Source: Chloroflexota bacterium
GTDB taxonomy: Bacteria > Chloroflexota > Dehalococcoidia > GIF9 > AB-539-J10
DNA: 15,007 bases
Assembly: GCA_030670425.1 (NCBI GenBank)
Contig: DAOVBS010000005.1
Coordinates: forward strand, 1-15,007
Reading direction: 5' to 3'
This document shows, piece after piece, positions 1-5,751 of the stretch (positions are counted from its first letter, which is position 1; each line of letters starts with the position of its first letter). The notes below the pieces were generated by a model. That model did no database searches, had not been told where the DNA came from, and worked only from the letters and a program-made list of their open reading frames with translations. The translations under genes and the position numbers were made by a program.

Positions 1-863
1 CCGAAAGCTGGAGCACCCGTGTTCATATTCATAGTGGCGTTGAAATCCTTGACCAGGACCCTTGTTCCCGGCCTTATCAACTGTGCCAGTACCAGCCCGG
101 CAATCACCTCGGCATTGTTGGTTACTATTCCTCCGGCGATAGTGGCGGGTGCGGTCCCGCCCATCACCTGGCCGCTGATTATGCGCAGAGGCAGGCCAGC
201 TTCAGCGAATCTGAATGCGGACTCTATAGCGTCGCGGTAGACTGCCAGAGGTGGGGCCCAAGCACAGGTACCGAGGATCTCTATTCCAGCGGCCTGCGCC
301 ATTCTTATGGCGAATATCTCGGAATTGTTGGAAAAGCCCACACACTGGAACTTGGTGGAGTTCCTTATTCTGGCGGCCAGGCTCTCCAGCATAGCCATGC
401 ATGAAGGAACACCCTCAAACCCGAAGTAGGGCGTGTAAGGGGAGAAGAAGTGAACGGTGGGAAGTGCATCCAGGATGGCTACACCATCATAGTTCTCTTT
501 CCTGGTTGCTGCTCTTGGCTCCCAGGTGTCCATCTCCACAGTCTGCTGGCCCGGTGCCACGGCAAGACAGAGAGTGTTACCCCCGACCATGAGGCTCTTC
601 CGTGGATCCCTCGCCTGGGCGTGAAAGCTGCTGGGACAGTGGCGCAAAGACTCTTCAACCAAGCCCGGAGGAATCCTCGCTCTCATTTCATCGTAGTCCA
701 CCTTGCAGCCATTCTTCTCAAAGAGCTGCAGAGCCCTCTCGTGCTCCATCCGGACCCCGGTTACCCATAGGACCTCCAGAGTCCCCCTGTGAATGGCCTC
801 CACCTGCTCCTCAGTCAGTATCTCCAGAGGCTTGAAAGTGCGCGTAAATCCGTTCTGTGCCAT
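1..863 (-). CDS. MttB-superfamily (trimethylamine methyltransferase-like) corrinoid methyltransferase, C-terminus cut by window edge
   Basis: Translating the minus strand from the ATG at 863-861 gives 287 uninterrupted codons to the left edge, so this is the N-terminal part of a protein usually near 480-500 residues. The N-terminus (LTEEQVEAIHRGTLEVLW, then GVRMEHERAL) and the stretch GGTAPATIAGG followed by NNAEVIAGLVLAQL at about residues 235-262 are hallmarks of the MttB family. Members move a methyl group from a quaternary amine or methylamine to the Co(I) of a partner corrinoid protein in the cytoplasm. The start lies 11 bp after the stop of the corrinoid-protein gene, with a GAAGG ribosome site, so the two should be cotranscribed partners. 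Archetypal MttB has pyrrolysine near residue 334. That position is outside the window, so it cannot be said whether this is a Pyl enzyme or a non-Pyl type such as the glycine-betaine enzyme MtgB. No in-frame TAG occurs in the visible part. The substrate is unknown. Confidence 0.9.
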   Translation of the reverse strand, partial: MAQNGFTRTFKPLEILTEEQVEAIHRGTLEVLWVTGVRMEHERALQLFEKNGCKVDYDEMRARIPPGLVEESLRHCPSSFHAQARDPRKSLMVGGNTLCLAVAPGQQTVEMDTWEPRAATRKENYDGVAILDALPTVHFFSPYTPYFGFEGVPSCMAMLESLAARIRNSTKFQCVGFSNNSEIFAIRMAQAAGIEILGTCAWAPPLAVYRDAIESAFRFAEAGLPLRIISGQVMGGTAPATIAGGIVTNNAEVIAGLVLAQLIRPGTRVLVKDFNATMNMNTGAPAF

Positions 864-874
864 GTGCGCCTTCT

Positions 875-1519
875 CTATTTTGCCATCAGCTTCCTGGCGA
901 GTTTCGCTGCCCCGGGGGCGGTAGGGTCGTAGCCATCCGCTCCGATGTTATCGGCGAATTCCTGGGTTATGGCCCCTCCGCCCACCATTATCTTCACTTT
1001 GTCTCTGAGGCCCTGGTTCTTGAGTGTCTCGATGACCTTTTTCTGTTCTGGAGCAGTCATCGTCATGAGAGCGGACATAGCGAGGATATCGGGCTCGTAT
1101 TTCCTTACGCCTTCGACGAACTGCTCAGCGGTGACATTGATGCCCAGGTCCTCTACGGCGAACCCCTCAGCCGTGAGTAGCGTGGCCACCATGGTCTTCC
1201 CAATAGTGTGGATATCGCCATAAACGGTTCCTATCACCGCAGAGCCCAGGCTCTCTCTCTTGGCTCCTACCCTCTGCAATTCTTCGTCAATTACTGGAGT
1301 GGCAGCGGACATAGCATCTGCGGCGCCGACCAAATCGGGAAGAAAGAGCTCACCTGCTCCAAAGCCGTTGCCAATTTCCCTTATCGCCTCAGTCATGGCG
1401 CGCAGCGCCTCGTTGGGGTTCATCTTCTCCTGGACTGCTTTCTTAGCCCAGTTCGCTGCCGCTTCGCTATCGTATTCCAGGATGGCTTTCTTCAGGTTTT
1501 CGATGATCTCAACGCTCAT
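875..1519 (-). CDS. Methyltransferase cognate corrinoid protein (MtbC/MttC-like, B12-binding)
   Basis: This 214-residue protein has the usual length and two-domain plan of the small corrinoid proteins that carry methyl groups between a substrate methyltransferase and a second methyltransferase. Residues 1-85 are the helical cap (B12-binding-2 type, with the GELFLPDLVGAADAM segment). Residues about 92-214 form the Rossmann-like cobalamin domain. The cobalt-ligand motif DxHxxG is present as D102-I-H104-T-I-G107, giving base-off/His-on binding, with S149-A-L151 and the GGG run at 180-182 as the other cobalamin contacts. It lies directly upstream of the MttB-family gene, so the pair forms a substrate-specific methyl-transfer unit. 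It has a strong ribosome site (AGGAGGG at 1530-1524) and its own promoter and long leader upstream. No MtbA/MtgA-like second methyltransferase or RamA activase is seen in the window. Confidence 0.95.
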   Translation of the reverse strand: MSVEIIENLKKAILEYDSEAAANWAKKAVQEKMNPNEALRAMTEAIREIGNGFGAGELFLPDLVGAADAMSAATPVIDEELQRVGAKRESLGSAVIGTVYGDIHTIGKTMVATLLTAEGFAVEDLGINVTAEQFVEGVRKYEPDILAMSALMTMTAPEQKKVIETLKNQGLRDKVKIMVGGGAITQEFADNIGADGYDPTAPGAAKLARKLMAK

Positions 1520-1523
1520 GTTT

Positions 1524-1530
1524 CCCTCCT
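1524..1530 (-). promoter_or_regulatory. Ribosome binding site of the corrinoid-protein gene
   Basis: AGGAGGG on the minus strand, 4 bases before the ATG at 1519. It is one of the strongest Shine-Dalgarno matches in the window. It lies just outside the structured part of the leader, so it would be exposed unless the leader refolds. Confidence 0.7.
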
Positions 1531-1545
1531 CTCTAGGTTTGCGTC

Positions 1546-1642
1546 CCAGAGCACAGGGTTAATCCTGCAATCTGGACAGGCCGTCGCGGCCTGTTTAACT
1601 CGGCAGGTACTCTGAACCCCGTGTGTGATGGAACCGCCGAGT
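1546..1642 (-). promoter_or_regulatory. Structured 5' leader of the corrinoid-protein gene (candidate cis-regulatory RNA)
   Basis: Three helices follow one another almost without gaps in the predicted transcript. The first pairs ACTCGGC with GCCGAGT (1598-1604 with 1636-1642, 7 bp, large loop). The second pairs ACAGGCCG with CGGCCTGT (1576-1583 with 1587-1594, 8 bp, 3-base loop). The third pairs CCAGA with TCTGG (1546-1550 with 1571-1575), enclosing a 4-bp CAGG/CCTG stem after a symmetric 3x3 internal loop. No U-run follows any of them, so these are not ordinary intrinsic terminators. I do not recognise a known riboswitch class: no B12 box, and no match to the THF aptamer as I remember it. 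The structures are read directly from the sequence; a regulatory role is inference. Confidence 0.45.
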
Positions 1643-1670
1643 CAAGCCCGGGATCACCCTGGGTTCTGGA

Positions 1671-1699
1671 ATTATAGTTGCCAGTGTCTACAAAAGCAA
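1671..1699 (-). promoter_or_regulatory. Sigma-70-type promoter for the corrinoid/methyltransferase operon
   Basis: On the minus strand TTGCTT (1699-1694) is followed after exactly 17 bases by a perfect TATAAT (1676-1671). The predicted start is near 1664, giving a leader of about 145 nt before the ATG at 1519. It separates the corrinoid/MttB pair from the folD genes as its own transcription unit, although read-through from folD remains possible. Confidence 0.65.
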
Positions 1700-1746
1700 T
1701 GGTTCCAGGTGTGAGGAGATGGGCCGCTATGCTATGTAAGGCTTGT

Positions 1747-2616
1747 CTAGCTTTCCGCGGCGGTAACGGTATTGGCCAGGAGCATGGTAACAGTCATGGG
1801 GCCAACCCCGCCGGGTACAGGCGTGATGGCCTCGGCCTTTTCCTTGAGCGTATCGAAATCCAGATCGCCTACCAGGCGCTTTCCCGTCTTGGCAGAAGCG
1901 TCTTCTATGTAGTTCGAGCCGAAGTCTATGGCAATCACGCCATCCTTCACCATATCCGCGGTGATGAACCTGGGCCTGTCCACTGCAACCACCACCATGT
2001 CTGCCTGACGGGTATAGGTGGACAGGTCTGGTGTCGATGGGTGGCAAAGCATCACGTTGGCGCCTACTTTCTCCTGCGCCAGTATCGAGGCCAGCGGCTT
2101 GCCCACCAGGTTATCCACATTGACAATCACCACGTTCTTGTCTCTGAGGTTGCCGTATCCGCTACGAACAAGCATTTCGCAGATCCCGACAGGAGTGGCG
2201 GGAAGAAATGCCTGCTGGCCCAGCCAGGCCTTGCCTACGTTGCTGGGATGAAATCCATCAACATCTTTCCCGGGTGATACAGCAGCCAGGATTCTGTTCT
2301 CGTCGAGGTGTTGGGGAAGAGGCAGCTGCACGAAAATGCCATGAACCCGGGCATCAGCATTAAGCGTTTCAATTTCCCTGAGCAACTCCTCCTCTTTGAT
2401 ATCCTGAGGCAGTCGAACCATTTGGGAGCGGATGCCCACGTCGCCGGCCGCCTTTTCCTTGAGTCCGATGTAGGTAGCGGAGCCGGGGTCATCGCCAACA
2501 AGGATGCCGGCAATCCCCGGAGTAACTCCCTTCTCCTCAAGTTTGCGTGTCCTCCCCTTCAATTCCTCCCTTATTTCAGTTGATAACTTCCTACCGTCGA
2601 GAATTGTAGCGGACAT
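1747..2616 (-). CDS. folD: FolD paralogue 1: methylenetetrahydrofolate dehydrogenase/cyclohydrolase family, altered cofactor site
   Basis: This 289-residue protein has FolD length and order. FolD interconverts methylene-, methenyl- and formyl-tetrahydrofolate in the cytoplasm using NAD(P). The folate half is intact: Y49 and K53 in the YxxxK motif, Q97 in VQLPLP, KDVDG at 117-121, and the C-terminal TPVPGGVGPMT at about 265-275. The Rossmann half is unusual. The family motif GRSxIVGKP reads N166-V167-D168-N-L-V-G-K-P, so the glycine, the NADP-phosphate-binding arginine and the serine are all replaced. Nearby AVDRP stands where AxGxP is usual, and DFGSN where DVGIN is usual. This may mean NAD use, or loss of dehydrogenase activity with cyclohydrolase kept; neither is shown by sequence alone. 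AGGAGG lies 7 bases before the ATG, and the gene follows folD paralogue 2 by 36 bp, so they are probably cotranscribed. Confidence 0.9.
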   Translation of the reverse strand: MSATILDGRKLSTEIREELKGRTRKLEEKGVTPGIAGILVGDDPGSATYIGLKEKAAGDVGIRSQMVRLPQDIKEEELLREIETLNADARVHGIFVQLPLPQHLDENRILAAVSPGKDVDGFHPSNVGKAWLGQQAFLPATPVGICEMLVRSGYGNLRDKNVVIVNVDNLVGKPLASILAQEKVGANVMLCHPSTPDLSTYTRQADMVVVAVDRPRFITADMVKDGVIAIDFGSNYIEDASAKTGKRLVGDLDFDTLKEKAEAITPVPGGVGPMTVTMLLANTVTAAES

Positions 2617-2652
2617 ACTATGGCCTCCTGAAGAACGGACTTCTATTTCTGG

Positions 2653-3531
2653 CTAAGCGCTGAACTTCTCAGCGGACTTGACGGTATTGGACAGCAGCAT
2701 TGCTGTCGTCACCGGCCCGGTGCCGCCAGGGACCGGGGTTATCTTTGCCGCCTTGTTCACCACTGCTTCAAAATCAACGTCTCCAACCAGTCTGGGCTTG
2801 CCTGTGGCAGGATCCTCTACTTGATTCACTCCTACATCGATCACTATGGCGCCTTCTCCTACCATGTCTGCTGTGATCGCCCTGGCTTTCCCCATAGCAG
2901 CAATCAGTATGTCAGCTTGCCTGGTGACTGCGGGAAGGTCCGTGGTCCTGGTGTGACAGATAGTCACAGTGGCATTAGCCCCCTGTTGCTTCTGGATGAG
3001 AATGCCCGCCAGTGGCTTTCCCACGATATTGCTCCGGCCGCAGATGACCACGTGCTTTCCCTCTGGGCTGTTGCCGCTGCGCACCAGCAACTCCTGGACT
3101 CCGTAGGGGGTGGAGGGGAGGAAGGTCTCCTCTCCCAGAAGCAGTTTTCCCGTGTTTATGGGGTTGGTGCCGTCAATATCTTTGTCAGGCGAGATGGCGC
3201 TTTCTGCTTGAAGAGTGTTGAGGTGTTTGGGCAGGGGCAATTGAAGGATAATGCCGTGGAACTGGGCGTCGCCGTTGAGTTCGGCGATTTTCCTGTGCAG
3301 CTCTGTCTGAGAGATGTTCTCTGGAAGCGTAAACGTCTCGGTAAATATGCCCACTGCTTCGCAACCTTTGCCGATGCCGCGAAGATAGGACAATGAGGCG
3401 GGATCCTCTCCGACCAAGATTGCGGCCAGTCCTGGCGCAATTCCTTTATCCTTGAGTGCTGCGATCCGTAGCTTGAGGTCTTCCCGGATTTCGCTGGCTA
3501 TTTGTCTTCCGTCAATTATCTCCGCTGGCAT
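2653..3531 (-). CDS. folD: FolD paralogue 2: methylenetetrahydrofolate dehydrogenase family, catalytic lysine replaced
   Basis: This 292-residue protein aligns with paralogue 1 over its whole length, and with no gap through the folate-binding half. The cofactor half looks canonical: G165-R166-S167-N-I-V-G-K-P, TICHTRT, IDVGVN and LVGDVDF. The folate site is changed. Y49 is present, but the lysine four residues on (Y-x-x-x-K, Lys56 of the human enzyme, required for cyclohydrolase) is I53; the codon ATC is at 3375-3373. The lysine two residues further (K55) remains. Q97 and KDIDG (117-121) are kept, while the C-terminal loop is GGTGPVT instead of GGVGPMT. The expected consequence is dehydrogenase without normal cyclohydrolase activity, which is inference. 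AAGGAGG lies 5 bases before the ATG. It is first of the tandem pair and divergent from the acetate transporter. Confidence 0.9.
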   Translation of the reverse strand: MPAEIIDGRQIASEIREDLKLRIAALKDKGIAPGLAAILVGEDPASLSYLRGIGKGCEAVGIFTETFTLPENISQTELHRKIAELNGDAQFHGIILQLPLPKHLNTLQAESAISPDKDIDGTNPINTGKLLLGEETFLPSTPYGVQELLVRSGNSPEGKHVVICGRSNIVGKPLAGILIQKQQGANATVTICHTRTTDLPAVTRQADILIAAMGKARAITADMVGEGAIVIDVGVNQVEDPATGKPRLVGDVDFEAVVNKAAKITPVPGGTGPVTTAMLLSNTVKSAEKFSA

Positions 3532-3565
3532 CTATGCCTCCTTCGTGTAATGAGATTGCGCCCTA

Positions 3566-3595
3566 ATCGTATCACATTGTCTCCTGGCGAGTCAT
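3566..3595 (-). promoter_or_regulatory. Possible promoter of the folD pair
   Basis: Minus strand: ATGACT (3595-3590), 18-base spacer, then TACGAT (3571-3566) preceded by TGA, which makes an extended -10. The predicted start near 3559 gives a leader of about 28 nt before the ATG at 3531. The -10 is only 4 of 6 to consensus, so this is tentative. Confidence 0.35.
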
Positions 3596-3700
3596 CGTCT
3601 GTGGGGGGAGTCACCACACCCAATTGCCCTCGAGCCGCTAGAGCGATGAGGCAAGCACAAAGGGTTTGCGGTACCGAGGGGACAGAAGCTTAGCCCTTCG

Positions 3701-3723
3701 TTGCAGCCAACTAGCGGCTGCAA
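3701..3723. repeat. Perfect inverted repeat upstream of the acetate transporter gene
   Basis: TTGCAGCC, 7 bases, GGCTGCAA: a perfect 8-bp dyad that ends 16 bp before the -35 box of the satP promoter, in the divergent folD/satP gap. No T-run follows on either strand, so a terminator is unlikely. It could be an operator for a dimeric regulator of satP. The rest of the 282-bp gap (3532-3813) holds only the two proposed promoters and no convincing small gene. Confidence 0.45.
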
Positions 3724-3739
3724 ATACTACTTTTGGACG

Positions 3740-3768
3740 ATGACAAACAGCAAATCGGTTGCTAGACT
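3740..3768 (+). promoter_or_regulatory. Promoter of the acetate transporter gene
   Basis: ATGACA (3740-3745, 5 of 6 to consensus), a 17-base spacer and TAGACT (3763-3768, 4 of 6). The predicted start near 3775 gives a 39-nt leader containing the strong ribosome site AAAGGAGG at 3797-3804, 9 bases before the ATG at 3814. Confidence 0.55.
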
Positions 3769-3813
3769 CAGGAGACTCTTCGTTCAAATAACCATCAAAG
3801 GAGGACGTATCTT

Positions 3814-4374
3814 ATGACTGAGGAGGTCAAATGGGGGAATCCGGGGGCTCTGGGGCTAGCCGGATTCGGATTCAACACTATTCTTTTACAGATACATAAC
3901 CTAGGCCTGATACCCAATGTTGAACCTCTGCTATACGGCTTCTTCTGGGGAGGCATAGCACAGATCATAGCTGGCGTGATCGATGGTCGCCGGGGAGACA
4001 CGTTCGGGTTGACCGCGTTCATCTCCTATGGCGTGTTCTGGATAGGTCTGAGCTTCATGTTCCTCATGCAGTGGCTTGGAGTAGTGACTCTGTCGAATTC
4101 AGGGCTTGCCTGGACCTTCATCATGTGGGGTATCTTCACCGGCTATATGGCTGTAGCTACGTTCAGAATCTCTAGAGTGCATGTATTCGTGTTTGTTACC
4201 TTGACCATTCTGTTCGGACTGCTGGCTGCTGTTTTCTTCGGTGTCCTCTCGGCCAAGGTTGCCGCGGTCGAAGGAATCTTCTGTGGTGGGGCGGCGGTAT
4301 ACGGGTCCGCAGCCGTGATTCTGAACGCCGTCTACGGAAGGTGGGTTCTGCCCATAGGGCTGCTGCACAAGTAA
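3814..4374 (+). CDS. satP: Acetate/succinate uptake transporter, GPR1/FUN34/YaaH (AceTr) family
   Basis: This 186-residue integral membrane protein is the same length as E. coli SatP (188) and keeps its signatures: the entry motif NPGALGLAGFGFNT at residues 9-22 (family NPAPLGLxGFGxTT), FWGGIAQIIAG at about 44-54, GDTFGLTAFISYGVFW at about 61-76, and the C-terminal LNAVYGRWVLPIG. Hydrophobicity suggests six membrane helices, as in the family, which forms oligomeric acetate channels coupled to protons. It is a single-gene unit with its own promoter and ribosome site, divergent from the folD pair. Beside a one-carbon module, acetate import or export would fit acetyl-CoA-pathway metabolism, but that link is inference. 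Family assignment is secure; the direction of transport and preference for acetate over succinate are not determinable. Confidence 0.93.
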   Translation: MTEEVKWGNPGALGLAGFGFNTILLQIHNLGLIPNVEPLLYGFFWGGIAQIIAGVIDGRRGDTFGLTAFISYGVFWIGLSFMFLMQWLGVVTLSNSGLAWTFIMWGIFTGYMAVATFRISRVHVFVFVTLTILFGLLAAVFFGVLSAKVAAVEGIFCGGAAVYGSAAVILNAVYGRWVLPIGLLHK

Positions 4375-4412
4375 GAGCAGAGTGGAGGCCGGGATACTAC
4401 TGAGAATGCCCA

Positions 4413-4439
4413 GGGACAAGCTGAGGGTAGCCCCTTTTT
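4413..4439 (+). terminator. Weak candidate intrinsic terminator after satP
   Basis: GGG and GCT (4413-4415, 4420-4422) can pair with AGC and CCC (4429-4434) around a 6-base loop with a 4-base bulge, followed directly by TTTTT (4435-4439). It is placed 39 bp after the satP stop in the convergent gap with alr. The stem is short and bulged, so this is tentative. Confidence 0.3.
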
Positions 4440-4464
4440 CTGGGAAGTCCGGGCGAATTCCTCC

Positions 4465-5592
4465 TTAGCTGTTGACGTACACCCGGGGTACTCTCTTCCC
4501 CACGGTGGTGACTACCTCGTAGTTGATGGTGCCTATCTTAGCTGCAAGCTCATCCGCGGTCGGCTCCTGGCCGAAGACAATCGCTTCGTCGCCCGCCTGG
4601 ACGTCCGGCACATCGGAGACATCGATCATACACATATCCATGCAGATGCGGCCAATTACAGGAGCTCGCCTCCCCTTGATCAAGACCTCTCCTTTGTCGG
4701 CCAGCGCCCGCTTGTAGCCATCGCCGTATCCCAGGGGAAGTGTTGCCACCCTAGTCTGTTTCTGGGTAACGAATGTCCTCCCGTAGCTAATGGGAGTTCC
4801 CTGTGGTACCGTCTTGAGGTAGCAGACTCTGGTCTTCAGGGTCATTGCGGGTTTTATCTCGATGCTGTGACTGACCTCTGTAGAGGGATAGAGGCCGTAG
4901 ATGATGAGCCCTGGTCTTACCAAGTCGTAGTAGGACTCTGGAAGGTCCAGGGTAGCTGCGCTATTTGCCATGTGTCTCTGGGGCAGCTCAATGCCAGCAT
5001 GCTGGATTTCGCGGATAGTCTGTTCGAAGAGTTGGAGCTGGTGTCGGGCGAAGGTCTTGTCTCTCTCGTCTGCGGCAGAGAAGTGACTGAACAGGGCGGT
5101 AACCTTCAGATTCCGGCAGCTCCTGGCTCGGTGCAGGAAGAGGACAACCTCGTGCGGTTCTAGCCCAATTCGCCCCAGGCCTGTTTCTACCTTGACATGA
5201 ACGTTGACCTGAATAGAGGCGCTACCAGCCTCCCGGTCGAGGGCCTCGAGGAGGGCGATAGAGCTCACAGTCTGGTCCAACCGGGAATCCACCACCTTCC
5301 AGGCTTCGTCTGGCTGAATGAGTCCCAGAACCAGTATGGGGGCTTCGATCCCCGCTTCTCTCAGGTGCTGGCCCTCCTCTGGAAGGGCAACAGCCAGAGA
5401 ATCTGCTCCATTTCTGAGGGCTGTCCGGCTGACCTCCACGGCGCCATGGCCGTAGCCGTCGGCCTTGACAACCGCCATCAGGCCTCTCTGGTCTCCTATT
5501 TTCTTCCGTATGGCGGCGACGTTGTGGGAGATGGCTCCCAGATCGATGATTGCCCTTGTGGCTCGCTCAGTCCCGCGTTTCTCTTGTTGCAC
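4465..5592 (-). CDS. alr: Alanine racemase (PLP-dependent)
   Basis: This 375-residue protein has the fold-type III alanine racemase plan: an N-terminal TIM-like barrel carrying the PLP lysine in AVVKADGYGHG (K43, with Y47), KVETGLGRIG with R141 (Arg136 of the Geobacillus enzyme), SH at 169-170, HMANSAATL at about 207-215, RPGLIIYGLYP at about 226-236, and then the C-terminal beta domain with the second catalytic base Y270 in ISYGRTF and GRICMDMCMIDV at 314-325. It interconverts L- and D-alanine in the cytoplasm, supplying D-Ala for peptidoglycan. The reading frame opens with GTG, not ATG, preceded at 6 bases by GGAGGGG, and no early ATG competes. It lies downstream of mfd in the same direction with a 159-bp gap, so it may be cotranscribed or have its own unrecognised promoter. 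Confidence 0.96.
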   Translation of the reverse strand: MQQEKRGTERATRAIIDLGAISHNVAAIRKKIGDQRGLMAVVKADGYGHGAVEVSRTALRNGADSLAVALPEEGQHLREAGIEAPILVLGLIQPDEAWKVVDSRLDQTVSSIALLEALDREAGSASIQVNVHVKVETGLGRIGLEPHEVVLFLHRARSCRNLKVTALFSHFSAADERDKTFARHQLQLFEQTIREIQHAGIELPQRHMANSAATLDLPESYYDLVRPGLIIYGLYPSTEVSHSIEIKPAMTLKTRVCYLKTVPQGTPISYGRTFVTQKQTRVATLPLGYGDGYKRALADKGEVLIKGRRAPVIGRICMDMCMIDVSDVPDVQAGDEAIVFGQEPTADELAAKIGTINYEVVTTVGKRVPRVYVNS

Positions 5593-5751
5593 CTACTGCC
5601 CCTCCCAAGGCCGTACTCTTGTTGAGCGCTGCAGACATGGCTGCGGTTGGGCCTCCACGCCGCAAGCCCTGATGAAGAATCCGGTCTCACAGCTTATCAG
5701 GTTTCGGCCGGAACGGGAAATGCTAGCCTGTCTCAGGATCTGCGCATTCCC
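5593..5751. other. 159-bp gap between mfd and alr
   Basis: Both neighbours are on the minus strand. I see no tRNA, no convincing promoter and no terminator with a T-run. The only structure of note is a 6-bp CCTGAT/ATCAGG inverted repeat with a 22-base loop (about 5668-5701). It may be a leader or spacer within an mfd-alr transcript. Confidence 0.3.

Noticed and set aside
1576..1594. The 8-bp hairpin as a rho-independent terminator for folD
   Set aside because: No T-run follows on the minus strand, and it lies downstream of a strong promoter for the next gene, so a leader element fits better.
1670..1700. A cobalamin riboswitch B12 box near the corrinoid gene
   Set aside because: The nearest match, GCCAGTG on the plus strand, is the wrong sequence and strand, and it sits inside the promoter spacer, upstream of the expected transcript.
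1678..2277. A 199-codon open frame on the plus strand over folD paralogue 1
   Set aside because: It is a shadow of the conserved folD frame, with no ribosome site and no family match.
2821..3396. A 191-codon open frame on the plus strand over folD paralogue 2
   Set aside because: It is antisense to folD, whose motifs are continuous on the other strand.
1747..3531. One of the two folD genes as a pseudogene
   Set aside because: Both frames are full length with good ribosome sites and conserved motifs outside the changed residues, so selection appears to maintain both.
5593..5751. A possible tRNA or small gene between mfd and alr
   Set aside because: No cloverleaf with a T-arm GTTC motif can be formed, and the short open frames lack ribosome sites.
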